DNA from: Saccharopolyspora thermophila
GTDB lineage: Bacteria; Actinomycetota; Actinomycetes; Mycobacteriales; Pseudonocardiaceae
Assembly (NCBI RefSeq): GCF_014646075.1
Contig: NZ_BMMT01000010.1
Coordinates: 1-64,000, forward strand
DNA: 64,000 nucleotides
Direction of reading: 5' to 3'
The position numbers were made by a program, and so were the translations under genes. This document shows, piece by piece, positions 1 to 8,260 of this stretch. The notes beneath the pieces were generated by a model. The model was not told where the DNA came from. It made no database searches and saw only the letters and a list, made by a program, of their open reading frames with translations. How positions within the stretch are numbered: position 1 is the stretch's first letter; each line of letters starts with the position of its first letter.

Positions 1-129
1 CCCGCCGACGCTGCGACGTCCTGTTCGCCATGCTCCGCAACAAGACCCTCTACCAGCCAACCCGCCCCACAACCCAACCCCCGGCACCCCCAGCCGCCGC
101 TTGACAAAACCATAGGAACACCCCCCCAG
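1..129 (+). mobile_element. Right end of an IS110-family insertion sequence (partial)
   Basis: The window opens inside an insertion sequence. The last 34 codons of an IS110-type transposase end at 104 and about 25 bp later an MFS coding frame begins without its N-terminus, so the element's right border should lie roughly between 105 and 132. IS110 elements have no or very short terminal inverted repeats, so the exact border cannot be fixed from one end. The left end lies outside the window. Confidence 0.6.
3..104 (+). CDS. IS110-family transposase, C-terminal fragment
   Basis: The reading frame enters from the left edge and stops at TGA 102-104. It reads RRRCDVLFAMLRNKTLYQP and then a Pro/Thr-rich tail. 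The block CDVLFAMLR-x-x-T-x-Y-x-P is the usual C-terminal end of IS110/IS116/IS902 transposases (DEDD nuclease plus Tnp_20 domain), which excise and insert DNA through a circular intermediate guided by a bridge RNA. Only the extreme C-terminus is visible, so the state of the active site cannot be judged. Nothing follows it within the element except about 25 bp of non-coding sequence. Confidence 0.6.
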   Translation, partial: RRRCDVLFAMLRNKTLYQPTRPTTQPPAPPAAA

Positions 130-1155
130 ATGTGGCTGCTGGTACTCGGCCGTGTGGTGCAGGGCCTGGGCGGCGGGTTGATCTCGGTGGCGCTGTATGT
201 CGTGGTCGGTCACCGGTTGCCGCAGGGGCTACAGGCGCGGTTTTTCGGGTTGCTGGCCGGGGCGTGGCTGCTGCCGTCGATCGCCGGGCCGCTGCTGGCC
301 GGACTGCTGGTGGAGCAGGCCGGTTGGCGGTGGGTGTTTTGGGCGACCGCGGCGCTGACGGTCCCGGCGTTCGCGCTGGTCAACCCGAGCCTGCGGGGCC
401 TGTCGCGGCCGCGCGGTCATCAGCCGGCGCCCCGGGGGCGTCCACTGTGGGCGGTGGGGGCCGCGGTGGGGGCGCTGCTGCTGCACTCCGGCGGCCAGCA
501 GTCCGGTGCGCTGGCGGTGGTGCTGATGACCGCGGGTCTGGCGGCGCTGGTGGTCTTCGCGCCGCGGCTGCTGCCCGCCGGCACGCTGCGGGCACGGCCG
601 GGTCTGGCCAGCGCGGTGGCCCTGCGGGGAGTGGCGGGAGCGGCGTTCTCGGCGGTGGAGGTGTTCATCCCGCTGTTGTTGTCGCACGAGCGCGGCCTGT
701 CGCCCACCGCGGCCGGACTGGTGCTGGCCACCAGCGCCGTCGGCTGGATGGCCGGGTCGTGGGCACAGGCCCGCATCCCGGCGCAGCAGCGCGTGCCGGT
801 GGTGGCCGCGGCGCTGCTGGTGGCGGGCTCTGCCGCGGTGACCGCGTCGGTGTCCGCGCTGGTGCCCCTGGCGGTGTGCATCGCCGGGCTGGCGGCGATG
901 GCGGTGGGCATGGGCCTGGTGCACCCGGTGCTGTCGACGTTGACGTTGCGCCTGTCCGAGCCGCACGAGCAGGGGGCAAACAGCTCGGCGCTGCAGTTGA
1001 GCGAGTCGTTGTTCACCACCGCGGTGCTGGCGGTCACCGGCACACTGTTCGCCGCGGTGCTGGCGGTCTCCCCCGCGTCGGCCTACCTGGCCGTGTTCGG
1101 TGTCGCGGTGGTGCTGGCCGTGCTGGCCGTCCCGGTGGCCACCCGGGCGCGCTGA
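130..1155 (+). pseudogene. MFS drug:H+ antiporter-like exporter, N-terminus lost at IS110 junction
   Basis: The 341-codon frame codes for a polytopic membrane protein of the DHA2/MFS type. It starts in the middle of the first MFS repeat: LGRVVQGLGGGLISVALYVV is the motif normally found in TM4 after about 90-110 residues, so TM1-TM3 and the loop with MFS motif A are missing. About ten hydrophobic segments remain. The frame is open upstream of ATG 130 into the IS110 end, and that ATG has no ribosome binding site. The simplest reading is an exporter gene cut by the IS110 insertion. The rest of the frame is intact to TGA 1153-1155, which suggests a recent event. The substrate cannot be inferred. 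Confidence 0.72.
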
Positions 1156-1158
1156 CCC

Positions 1159-2331
1159 CTAGGACAGGTGCGCCTCCAGGGCGTCGGCCCCGGCGACCGC
1201 GCCACCGCACTCGCCGATGACCCGCCGCATGCGCTCGAGGTTCGCGCGGATGCCCGCATCAGCGGCGACATCGGCAACCGCGGCACGCAGCTGATCGGCG
1301 GTCAGGGTGTCCGGGTCGAGGTGGCGGCCGAGGCCGAGTTCGGCCACCCGCGCGGCGTTGGCGGCCTGTTCGGGCATCTGCGGCACGGCGATCAGCGGCA
1401 CCCCCAGCGCCAGCGACTCCATAGTGGAGTTCATGCCGGTGTGCGACAAAAACGCGGTGGCGTGGCGCAGCACCGCCGGTTGCGGCAGGGACGCGGCGAC
1501 CTCGAAGTTGTCCGGGATCGGGCCGAGTTCGGCCACGTCGACGGCCCGCCCGATCGACATCGCCACCTGCCAGGGTTCGTCGGCGAAGGCCGCCAGGCAC
1601 ATCCGGTAGAAGTCCGGGCGGTTGTTGAACGCGGTGCCCAGCGACACCAGCAGCAGCGGGGCGTGCGGGTCGCGGGGCTGCCAGTGCTGGTCGGCGCGCT
1701 GGCCCAGCAGCGGCCCGAGGAAACGGAACCGCTCGTCGAAGGTGTCGCCGGCCAGCTGGAACTCCCGCGGCAGGAACACCAGGTTCAGCGCGGCCGGGCG
1801 CGCGGTGAACGGGTTGTCGGCCCGCACGCCGAACTCGTCGGCGACCTGCTGGATGCGTTCGGCCATGGCGGTGAACGGCTCGGTGGGCAGGTGCATCCGC
1901 GGGGCGATGACGTCGCGCAGCGAGAACTGCTCGTGGCTGGCGAAACTGGGCACCAATGCGATTTCCGGCACGGCGAGCAGTTCGGCCAGCATGCGGCCGA
2001 GCACGGTCATCACGTCGAAGCACACCGCATCTGGTGCGGCGTCGCGGAAATGCTGCCGCAGAAGCGGCAGGCAGGTGCGCAGGTCGTCGGCGAAGAACCG
2101 CATCATCGTCTCGATGCGTTGCGGGGAGAACCCGGCGTTGGGCGGCATCGGCGGTATTTCGGTGGGCAGCGGCACGACGTCGGCGCCGGTGGCGGCCACC
2201 GCGGGCACCATGTCGCGGCCGACGGCGTAGCTGACGCGGTGGCCGCGGCGCAGCAGTTCCTCCACCAGCGGCAGGGTGGGGTTGACGTGGCCGGCGGCGG
2301 GCATGCTGACGAAGGCGAAGTGTTTTTTCAT
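1159..2331 (-). CDS. Macrolide-type UDP-glycosyltransferase (GT1, MGT family)
   Basis: The 390-residue GT-B fold protein belongs to the OleD/MgtA/YjiC group, which transfers a sugar from UDP-glucose or a related donor to a macrolide or other hydrophobic acceptor and often inactivates it. The N-terminus has the acceptor-site motif FVSMPAAGHVNPTLPLVEEL with the expected catalytic His. The C-terminal donor site contains FLSHTGMNSTMESLALGVPL followed by PQMPEQ, the normal MGT signature. ATG 2331 is preferred over the adjacent GTG 2334 because GAGGA lies just upstream. No signal peptide, so cytoplasmic. It is convergent with the broken MFS exporter, a pairing that could once have served self-resistance. 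The natural acceptor is unknown. Confidence 0.85.
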   Translation of the reverse strand: MKKHFAFVSMPAAGHVNPTLPLVEELLRRGHRVSYAVGRDMVPAVAATGADVVPLPTEIPPMPPNAGFSPQRIETMMRFFADDLRTCLPLLRQHFRDAAPDAVCFDVMTVLGRMLAELLAVPEIALVPSFASHEQFSLRDVIAPRMHLPTEPFTAMAERIQQVADEFGVRADNPFTARPAALNLVFLPREFQLAGDTFDERFRFLGPLLGQRADQHWQPRDPHAPLLLVSLGTAFNNRPDFYRMCLAAFADEPWQVAMSIGRAVDVAELGPIPDNFEVAASLPQPAVLRHATAFLSHTGMNSTMESLALGVPLIAVPQMPEQAANAARVAELGLGRHLDPDTLTADQLRAAVADVAADAGIRANLERMRRVIGECGGAVAGADALEAHLS

Positions 2332-2472
2332 CACTTCCTCGGACGGCGCGAAGCTGGCGTGCGCCGCCCATTATCCCGGCCCCGCGGCTATGCCCGGGTG
2401 TGGTGTCGATCATGCAGTCCCAAGCCCCGTTCGGTTCGGTCCGCGGGCGGACGAACCGGATCCACCCGCGGT

Positions 2473-3240
2473 TCACAGTTCGGTGAGCACCTGGGGGCCG
2501 TCGGCGGTGATGGCGATGGTGTGCTCGACGTGGGCGGCGCGGCTGCCGTCGGCGGTGTGCACCGTCCAGCCGTCGGGCCCGGTGCGCACGTCGTCGCGGC
2601 CACCGGCCAGAAACATCGGCTCGATGGCCAGTACCAGGCCGGGCCGCAGCGGAGCGCCGCGCCCGGCGGGCCCGTCGTTGGGCACGAACGGCGCTTCGTG
2701 CATGTCGCGGCCGACGCCATGCCCGCCCAGCGCGCGCGGGATGCCGTAGCCGGCGCTGCGGCCGAGGACGCCGATGGCGCGGGCGATGTCGCCGATGCGG
2801 CCGCCGGGGCGGGCCGCGGCGATGCCGTCGGCCAGGGCCTGGGCGGCGGTGGCGGTCAGCTGCTCGTCCTCGGCGCTGGGGACGCCGACGCTGAAGGTGA
2901 TGGCCGCATCACCGACCCAGCCATCCAGCCGCGCGCCGCAGTCGATGCTGACCAGGTCGCCGTCGACGAGTGCGCGGCGGCCGGGGATGCCGTGGACGAC
3001 GGCGTCGTTGACCGACGCGCAGATGGCGCCGGGGAACGGGCCGGGCGCCCAGGAGGGCTGGTAGCCCTCGAACACCGGTCGGGCGCCGGCGTCGGTGATC
3101 ACGGCGCGGGCCACCTCGTCGAGTTCGACAAGCCGCACCCCGGGGGCGGCGTGCTTGCGCGCGGCGTGCAGCGCCTGGGCGACGATGCGGCCCGCTTCGC
3201 GCAGCGCGGCGATCTCGGTGGCGGTCTTGAGTTCGATCAC
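2473..3240 (-). CDS. map: Methionine aminopeptidase, type I
   Basis: The 255-residue protein removes the N-terminal methionine from nascent proteins. All five metal ligands of the pita-bread fold can be seen: the Asp in VSIDCGARLDGW, the Asp in WVGDAAITFSV, the His in GGHGVGRDMHEAP, the Glu in LAIEPMF and the Glu in VEHTIAI. Length fits the short type Ia/Ib class without an N-terminal SH3-binding extension. The start is GTG 3240 with GGGGAGA upstream. It is divergent from an XRE regulator 56 bp away, a pairing often seen in actinomycetes. This is probably an extra map copy, since the ribosomal-operon copy is normally elsewhere. Confidence 0.93.
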   Translation of the reverse strand: MIELKTATEIAALREAGRIVAQALHAARKHAAPGVRLVELDEVARAVITDAGARPVFEGYQPSWAPGPFPGAICASVNDAVVHGIPGRRALVDGDLVSIDCGARLDGWVGDAAITFSVGVPSAEDEQLTATAAQALADGIAAARPGGRIGDIARAIGVLGRSAGYGIPRALGGHGVGRDMHEAPFVPNDGPAGRGAPLRPGLVLAIEPMFLAGGRDDVRTGPDGWTVHTADGSRAAHVEHTIAITADGPQVLTEL

Positions 3241-3296
3241 GCGTGTCTCCCCATACCAGTGGACCCAATAACTATACCGATATTACTATCACGGTC
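3241..3296. promoter_or_regulatory. AT-richer divergent promoter region between map and XRE regulator
   Basis: These 56 bp between map and the XRE gene are clearly AT-richer than the neighbours, with the core ATAACTATACCGATATTACT near 3269-3288. A region of this kind normally carries divergent promoters and would be the natural operator of the adjacent XRE protein. No clear dyad was recognised. Confidence 0.4.
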
Positions 3297-3569
3297 ATGG
3301 TGCGTGTGCCGCTGAACGACCAGGAACGGCAACGGGGCGAACTGCTCGGCCAGGCGCTGCGACGCGCCCGGGGCGAGCGCAGCATGGTCGAGATCGCCGC
3401 AGCCTCGGGCATCTCCACCGAGACCCTCCGCAAGATCGAAAAAGGCCGCATCCCCACCCCGGCGTTCTTCACCGTCGCCGCCGTGGCCGACGCGCTCGGA
3501 GTGTCCCTGGACCAGCTGCGCGCCGAAGTCGCCGCCGCCCAGGCCGACAGGCAACGCCTCACCGCCTGA
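3297..3569 (+). CDS. XRE-family helix-turn-helix transcriptional regulator
   Basis: The 90-residue protein is essentially one Cro/C1-type HTH domain. It runs from about residue 12 (GELLGQALRRARGERSMVEI) through the recognition segment AAASGISTETLRKIEKGRIP to DALGVSLDQLRAEV. ATG 3297 is preferred over an in-frame ATG at 3243, because the longer form would begin 2 bp from the map start and adds an unconserved tail. No ligand or sensor domain is present, so it probably acts as a dimeric local repressor, plausibly of itself and map. Confidence 0.85.
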   Translation: MVRVPLNDQERQRGELLGQALRRARGERSMVEIAAASGISTETLRKIEKGRIPTPAFFTVAAVADALGVSLDQLRAEVAAAQADRQRLTA

Positions 3570-3877
3570 CACCCACACTCCCCAGCGCCACGGCGCGCAG
3601 CGCTTCGACGTCCACTGTGGACTGTCCACAACCGAGGAACACGACGCGCACTCCACGTGTCCGCGCATGCGTTTCCCGTCGCCGCCACCACCACAACCAC
3701 ACCCTGCGACGGAGATCACACAACCCGCGGCACCGCGTGCTGCGCTGGCGAAAAACCACCGACAACACCCCCGCGCGACCACCGCCACGACACAGTTCCA
3801 TGACGAAATTCGCTACGATTCGCCAGCTGGGTCGGGGAAACGCACAGCACACGGCACACACGAACGGAGTTCTCAAC
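3570..3877. other. Non-coding 308 bp with a short dyad
   Basis: No gene is supported here. It contains the perfect 13-bp dyad GTCCAC-T-GTGGAC at 3610-3622 and then C-rich sequence leading to the SD of the next gene (GGAG at 3866-3869). Reading frames on both strands give only low-complexity Arg/His/Pro or Val/Gly protein. Confidence 0.5.
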
Positions 3878-4417
3878 TTGCCTGCCGAACGCCCCGCCCT
3901 GCTGCTCCGCTGGTGGTGGAAAAGCCCCCTCGCCGCACGCCTGCTGCCCGCAGCCGCCCTGCTGACCGCCACCGGCGCGGCAGCCTTCAGCGCCGTGCCC
4001 ACCGACCACACCACCAGCCTCGCGCCCCCACCACCCGCCCCCTCCCCCGCGTACCTGGCACCCACCACCACACCCCCACCCGCATCGGCATCGGAAACCA
4101 CGACCACCACCCCATCCCCACGCGCCACGAGCAGCAGCACCCCGACGCCCACCACCACGACGACAATCACCCCCACGGACACCCCCAGCCCCGCCCGCAC
4201 CACCGCCACGACCACCATCCGACCGACCCGAACCACCACCCCCGACGACGATGACGACGACCGTCCCCACCGCGCCCCCCACGACGACCGGGTCCCCGTG
4301 GTCACCGAAGGACAGCCCTGCCAACGCGAAGGCGACCTCGCCCGCACCCAGGAAGGCGCCGCAGCGACCTGCGCACCCGACGACAACGGCAAGCTGAGGT
4401 GGACCACGCAATGGTGA
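3878..4417 (+). CDS. Secreted or membrane-anchored Thr/Pro-rich hypothetical protein
   Basis: The 179-residue protein has a basic N-terminus followed by one hydrophobic stretch (LLPAAALLTATGAAAF), a signal peptide or single TM. A long Thr/Pro/Ser-rich low-complexity linker follows (about residues 50-125), then a poly-Asp patch and a small C-terminal module EGQPCQREGD...ATCAPDDNGKLRW with two Cys. That C-terminal GQPC...C...KLRW pattern recurs in actinobacterial cell-surface proteins. The start is TTG 3878, chosen for CGGAG 8 nt upstream; longer in-frame starts add Arg/His-rich noise. It overlaps the next gene by 7 bp (ATGGTGA), so the two are probably co-translated. Function unknown. Confidence 0.65.
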   Translation: MPAERPALLLRWWWKSPLAARLLPAAALLTATGAAAFSAVPTDHTTSLAPPPPAPSPAYLAPTTTPPPASASETTTTTPSPRATSSSTPTPTTTTTITPTDTPSPARTTATTTIRPTRTTTPDDDDDDRPHRAPHDDRVPVVTEGQPCQREGDLARTQEGAAATCAPDDNGKLRWTTQW

Positions 4418-5244
4418 ACCGACCTGACGACGACGCCCACGCCACCGACCGGCACCACGCCAGCGCCCTGCGCCTGCTGGAAACCGGCCCCCACGCGCCC
4501 CGCTGCCCCCACGGGCACGGCCCACTGACCACCACCAACGACCCCGACGCCCCCACCGGCGTGGCCATGACCTGCCCACACTGCGGACACCGCCGCAGCA
4601 TGGAGGTCCGCATGCTGCGCGCCCTGCTCACCCCCCACCCCACCCAACCGGACCAGCCGCTGACCACCACCACACCACCACAGCCCGAGACCCCGCCGCT
4701 GACTGACGACACCGTCGAACTGCCCGCCCGCACCCGCGCCGACCTCGCCCGCGAACCCCTCGGCAAGCTCGCCGCCGACGACACCCGCCACAGCATCGAC
4801 CTCGACGACGACCTCGACCCCCAGCCACCCGCCCGCGGCAGCCAACCCGACGGCACCATCCGCACCACCGGCTGGCTGCAACTCGGCCCCTGGCCCATCA
4901 GCTCCGGCGTGTGGGCCCTGCTCACCGGCGCCGCACTCGGCCTGGCGCTGATCGACCTCGCCACCTGGCTGACGCTCGCCCTGCCCGCCGCCACCTTCAC
5001 CACCTGGTACGCCACAATCCGGTGGATCCGGCCCGCCTCCGCCGCCCGCAACCTCGGCCGCGCCCCCGCCGCCGAACTACTGCCCGGCGAAGCCGTCCGC
5101 CTTTACGGCCCGATCGGCCCGGTCGGCATCGTCGACCAGGTCACCCCCGCCCACCACCAGCAGGTCCTCGTCCGCTACGCCGGCGGCACCCAACACCTGC
5201 TGCCCGCCGCCAGCCCCCGCCACATCGTCGAACTCCGCAACTGA
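4411..5244 (+). CDS. Zinc-ribbon membrane protein of unknown function
   Basis: The 277-residue protein has three parts. Residues about 25-60 hold two CPxH/CPHC pairs (PRCPHGHG and TCPHCGHRRS) that could form a zinc ribbon. An acidic, Pro-rich linker follows. Two adjacent TM helices (WALLTGAALGLALIDLATWL and LALPAATFTTWYATIRWI) lead to a C-terminal beta-rich module (GEAVRLYGPIGPVGIVDQV...VLVRYAGGTQHLL) resembling an SH3/KOW-like barrel. The start is ATG 4411 because GAGG lies 8 nt upstream and it overlaps the upstream stop. I do not recognise a named family. The layout suggests a membrane protein with cytosolic metal-binding and C-terminal domains. Confidence 0.7.
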   Translation: MVNRPDDDAHATDRHHASALRLLETGPHAPRCPHGHGPLTTTNDPDAPTGVAMTCPHCGHRRSMEVRMLRALLTPHPTQPDQPLTTTTPPQPETPPLTDDTVELPARTRADLAREPLGKLAADDTRHSIDLDDDLDPQPPARGSQPDGTIRTTGWLQLGPWPISSGVWALLTGAALGLALIDLATWLTLALPAATFTTWYATIRWIRPASAARNLGRAPAAELLPGEAVRLYGPIGPVGIVDQVTPAHHQQVLVRYAGGTQHLLPAASPRHIVELRN

Positions 5245-5285
5245 GCAACCGCCCCCAGCCAGGGCCATCCACCACGAAAACCGGC

Positions 5286-5963
5286 TCAGGCCCCACCCGA
5301 ACCCGTCGAACCACCCACCACGGCATCCGACGCCGCCTCCCGCGGCGGCAACAACCCCGACACATCCCCACCCGTGTCATTGACCCGCAGCACAAACGGC
5401 CGCGTCTCGGTGTAACGCACCACGCTCACCGAACACGGATCCACCACAATCCGCTGGAACGCATCCAGATGCAGCCCCAACGCGTCCGCCAGCACCGACT
5501 TGATCACATCCCCGTGCGTGCAGGCCACCCACACCGCATCCACCGGCAACGACCGGTCCACCGCCCGCACCGCCGCCACCGCCCGCGCCTGCACCTGCGC
5601 CAACCCCTCACCACCGGGAAACACCACCGCCGACGGGTGCTGCTGCACCACCTTCCACAACGGCTCCTCCACCAGCTCGCTGAGCTTGCGGCCGGTCCAC
5701 TCCCCGTAATCCACCTCGGTCAACGCCTCCTCCACCACCGGCGTCAACCCGCGCACCCGCGCCAACCCCGCCACGGTCTCCCGGCACCGCTGCAACGGCG
5801 ACACCACGATCCGCTCCACCGGAACCCCCGCCAACCGCTCCGGCAGCCCAGCCGCCTGCGCCGCCCCCGCATCGTCCAACCCCACACCAGCAGTCCGCCC
5901 CGCCAACGTCCCGGCACCATTGGCCGCCGACCGCGCATGCCGCAACAGGATGAGAGTCGCCAC
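5286..5963 (-). CDS. Histidine phosphatase family protein (MSMEG_4193/Rv2135c-like)
   Basis: The 225-residue protein begins VATLILLRHARSAANGAGTL, with the RHG-type phosphate-binding motif (RHA here) and its catalytic His. The second catalytic His is in VWVACTHGDVIKSVL, and the Glu proton donor is in LTEVDYGEWTGRKL. Members of this actinobacterial branch act as acid phosphatases or phosphoglycerate-mutase-like enzymes on unknown substrates. The start is GTG 5963, by alignment of the conserved N-terminus; upstream in-frame codons are unconserved. It is followed by uppP on the same strand, the same pair as Rv2135c-Rv2136c in M. tuberculosis, so a role near lipid-carrier recycling is possible but unproven. 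Confidence 0.85.
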   Translation of the reverse strand: MATLILLRHARSAANGAGTLAGRTAGVGLDDAGAAQAAGLPERLAGVPVERIVVSPLQRCRETVAGLARVRGLTPVVEEALTEVDYGEWTGRKLSELVEEPLWKVVQQHPSAVVFPGGEGLAQVQARAVAAVRAVDRSLPVDAVWVACTHGDVIKSVLADALGLHLDAFQRIVVDPCSVSVVRYTETRPFVLRVNDTGGDVSGLLPPREAASDAVVGGSTGSGGA

Positions 5964-6051
5964 GTCCGCCGAGGGTAGGCCCACCCCCGCCACAACGAGA
6001 ACACGGCCCGCACCCATCCGGGCACGGGCCGCGAAACCGCCGGTCACCACC

Positions 6052-6882
6052 TCAGGGCTGCACGACCCCGAACCCCAGCAACGCAAACAGCAGCACACCC
6101 AGCACGATCCGGTACCACACGAACAAGTACACGCTGTGCCGCTGCACGAACCGCAACAACCACGCGATCACCGCATACCCGATCACCCCGGCCACCACCG
6201 TGGCCACCACCATCTGCGCAACCGTCGGCTGCAACCCGTACGGGCTCGGCTCGAACACGTGCGGAATCTCCGACACACCCGCCGCGAACACCGCCGGAAT
6301 CGCCAGCAGGAACGAAAACCGCACCGCCGTCGGCCGGTCCAACCCCAACGCCAGACCCGCCGTGATCGTGCCACCCGACCGCGACACACCCGGAATCAAC
6401 GCCAACGACTGCGCGAACCCCATCAACACACCGTCCCGCAACCGCAACCGGTCCTGCCCCCGAAGCTGCCGACCGAACCGCTCGGCCAACCCCATCAGCA
6501 CACCGAACACGATCAACGTCGCACCCGTGATCCACAGACTCCGCAACGTCGAGCGGATGTAGTCCTGGAACAACAACCCCAGAACCCCGATCGGCAGACT
6601 GCCCACGATCACATACCACGCCAGCCGGTAATCCTGCGTCCGCCGCACCCGCGCGTCAAACAACCCGCGGAACCACACCGCCACCAGCCGACCGATGTCC
6701 CCCGCGAAGTAGATCAACACCGCCAGCTCGGTCCCGATCTGCGTCACCGCGGTGAACGACGCGCCCGCATCATCGCCGAAGAACAACTTCGACACGATGC
6801 TCAGATGCCCCGACGACGAAATCGGAAGGAACTCGGTGAGCCCCTGGACCACGGCCAACACCATGGCCTGCAACCACGACAA
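6052..6882 (-). CDS. uppP: Undecaprenyl-diphosphatase
   Basis: The 276-residue integral membrane enzyme dephosphorylates undecaprenyl diphosphate to recycle the lipid carrier of peptidoglycan synthesis, and it confers bacitracin tolerance. The family motifs are clear: [19 protein letters not shown] with the catalytic E and SSSGH, and [17 protein letters not shown], the second signature with the catalytic Arg/Ser. About eight TM helices are present. The start is placed at TTG 6882 ([14 protein letters not shown]), because family proteins begin at this point and GGAG lies 9 nt upstream. Longer forms would add an unconserved 39-residue extension. Same strand as the histidine phosphatase downstream. 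Confidence 0.9.
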   Translation of the reverse strand: MSWLQAMVLAVVQGLTEFLPISSSGHLSIVSKLFFGDDAGASFTAVTQIGTELAVLIYFAGDIGRLVAVWFRGLFDARVRRTQDYRLAWYVIVGSLPIGVLGLLFQDYIRSTLRSLWITGATLIVFGVLMGLAERFGRQLRGQDRLRLRDGVLMGFAQSLALIPGVSRSGGTITAGLALGLDRPTAVRFSFLLAIPAVFAAGVSEIPHVFEPSPYGLQPTVAQMVVATVVAGVIGYAVIAWLLRFVQRHSVYLFVWYRIVLGVLLFALLGFGVVQP

Positions 6883-7135
6883 CGAAATCCACTCCAGCAC
6901 GATCACGAAAAACTGTGCACCCAGGCCCACGGCCGGTAGCCACAGATCTTGCAGCATCCCTCCCGCCAGTGACACGCCCGCCCCGCCGACCCGCATCACC
7001 GCAGGTCAGCCACCATCCGATCACCCAGCGCAACCACCGCCACCACCCAACCCGGCAGCTGTGATCCGCAACACCCCAGACCCGCCGTGCCCACCTCACC
7101 AGCCGCACCCGCCACAACGAATACCCTCAGCCACC

Positions 7136-8119
7136 GTGGAACACCGACAGCTCGGCCGCAGCGGCCTCCGCGTCTCCCGCCTCGCCCTGGGCACCATGAC
7201 CTGGGGACTGGACACCGACGCCGACGAAGCCGCCCACCAGCTGACCACCTTCCACGAAGCCGGCGGCACCCTCGTCGACACCGCCGACGTCTACCAGGAC
7301 GGCCACAGCGAACAAATCCTCGGCGACCTACTCACCACCCACATCCCCCGCAACGACATCATCCTGGCCACCAAAGCCGTCGCCCGCCGCACCCCCGGCC
7401 CCTTCGGCGGCGGCGCCTCCCGCGGCGCCCTGCTCACCGCCCTCGACGGCTCCCTCCGCCGACTGCGCGTCGACCACATCGACCTCTGGCAACTCCACGC
7501 CTGGGACCCCACCGTCCCCCTCGACGAAACACTCGCCGCCCTCGACACCGCCGTCACCACCGGCAAAGTCCGCTACGCCGGCATCTCCAACTACTCCGGT
7601 TGGCAACTCGCCACCGCCGCCACCCACCAAAACGCCCACCCCACCCGCACCCCCCTGATCTCCACCCAGGTCGAATACTCCCTACTCGAACGCGGCATCG
7701 AACGCGAAGTCACCCCCGCCGCCCACCACCACGGCCTCGGCATCCTCGCCTGGGCCCCCCTCGGCCGCGGCGTCCTCACCGGCAAATACCGCAACGCCAC
7801 CCCACCCGACTCCCGCGGCGCCACCCACCACTACGCCAGCTACGTCGAACATCACCGCACCGAACGCGCCGCCCGCATCGTCCACGCCGTCCTCACCGCA
7901 GCCGACGGCCTCGGCACCACCCCCGCCCACGTCGCCCTCGCCTGGGTCCGCGACCGCCCCGGCGTCACCGCCCCCGTCGTCGGCGCCCGCACCACCACCC
8001 AACTCAAAACCGCCCTCGCCACCGAAGACCTCACCCTGCCACCCGCCATCCGCGCCGCCCTCGACGACATCAGCGCCCCCCAACGCAGCTACCCCGAACG
8101 CAACCCCACCCAGCCCTGA
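7136..8119 (+). CDS. Aldo/keto reductase
   Basis: The 327-residue NADPH-dependent TIM-barrel oxidoreductase starts MEHRQLGRSGLRVSRLALGT. The catalytic tetrad is mostly visible: Asp and Tyr in VDTADVYQDGHSE, Lys in ILATKAV and His in IDLWQLHAWDP. The C-terminal NADPH motif is also present (APVVGARTTTQL). It belongs to the AKR11/YajO-like group often annotated as general stress protein or L-glyceraldehyde reductase. GTG 7136 is chosen because the family N-terminus begins there. It is divergent from uppP. Codon use is extreme, almost all C-ending, in line with the C-rich skew of this block. Confidence 0.88.
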   Translation: MEHRQLGRSGLRVSRLALGTMTWGLDTDADEAAHQLTTFHEAGGTLVDTADVYQDGHSEQILGDLLTTHIPRNDIILATKAVARRTPGPFGGGASRGALLTALDGSLRRLRVDHIDLWQLHAWDPTVPLDETLAALDTAVTTGKVRYAGISNYSGWQLATAATHQNAHPTRTPLISTQVEYSLLERGIEREVTPAAHHHGLGILAWAPLGRGVLTGKYRNATPPDSRGATHHYASYVEHHRTERAARIVHAVLTAADGLGTTPAHVALAWVRDRPGVTAPVVGARTTTQLKTALATEDLTLPPAIRAALDDISAPQRSYPERNPTQP

Positions 8120-8260
8120 CGCCCATCGGAGGAAACCCCACCCCAACCCATTCCCGCACCCCACACCACGTGGCACCCTCAAAAACCCACCCACCGCCAA
8201 TCAGGGATGCTGGAAGGGAGCACCCGCACCCGCGGGCGAGCAACACCGAGGAGGCACTCG

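Noticed and set aside
3300-3600. The switch from G-rich to C-rich + strand as the replication terminus
   Set aside because: A replichore boundary would persist for hundreds of kb, whereas the C-rich skew ends near 10.8 kb. A local cause is more likely.
3559-4881. A 440-codon minus-strand frame of Val/Gly/Arg-rich protein
   Set aside because: It is the antisense shadow of the two C-rich plus-strand genes; it lacks an SD and any domain, and its composition reflects the skew only.
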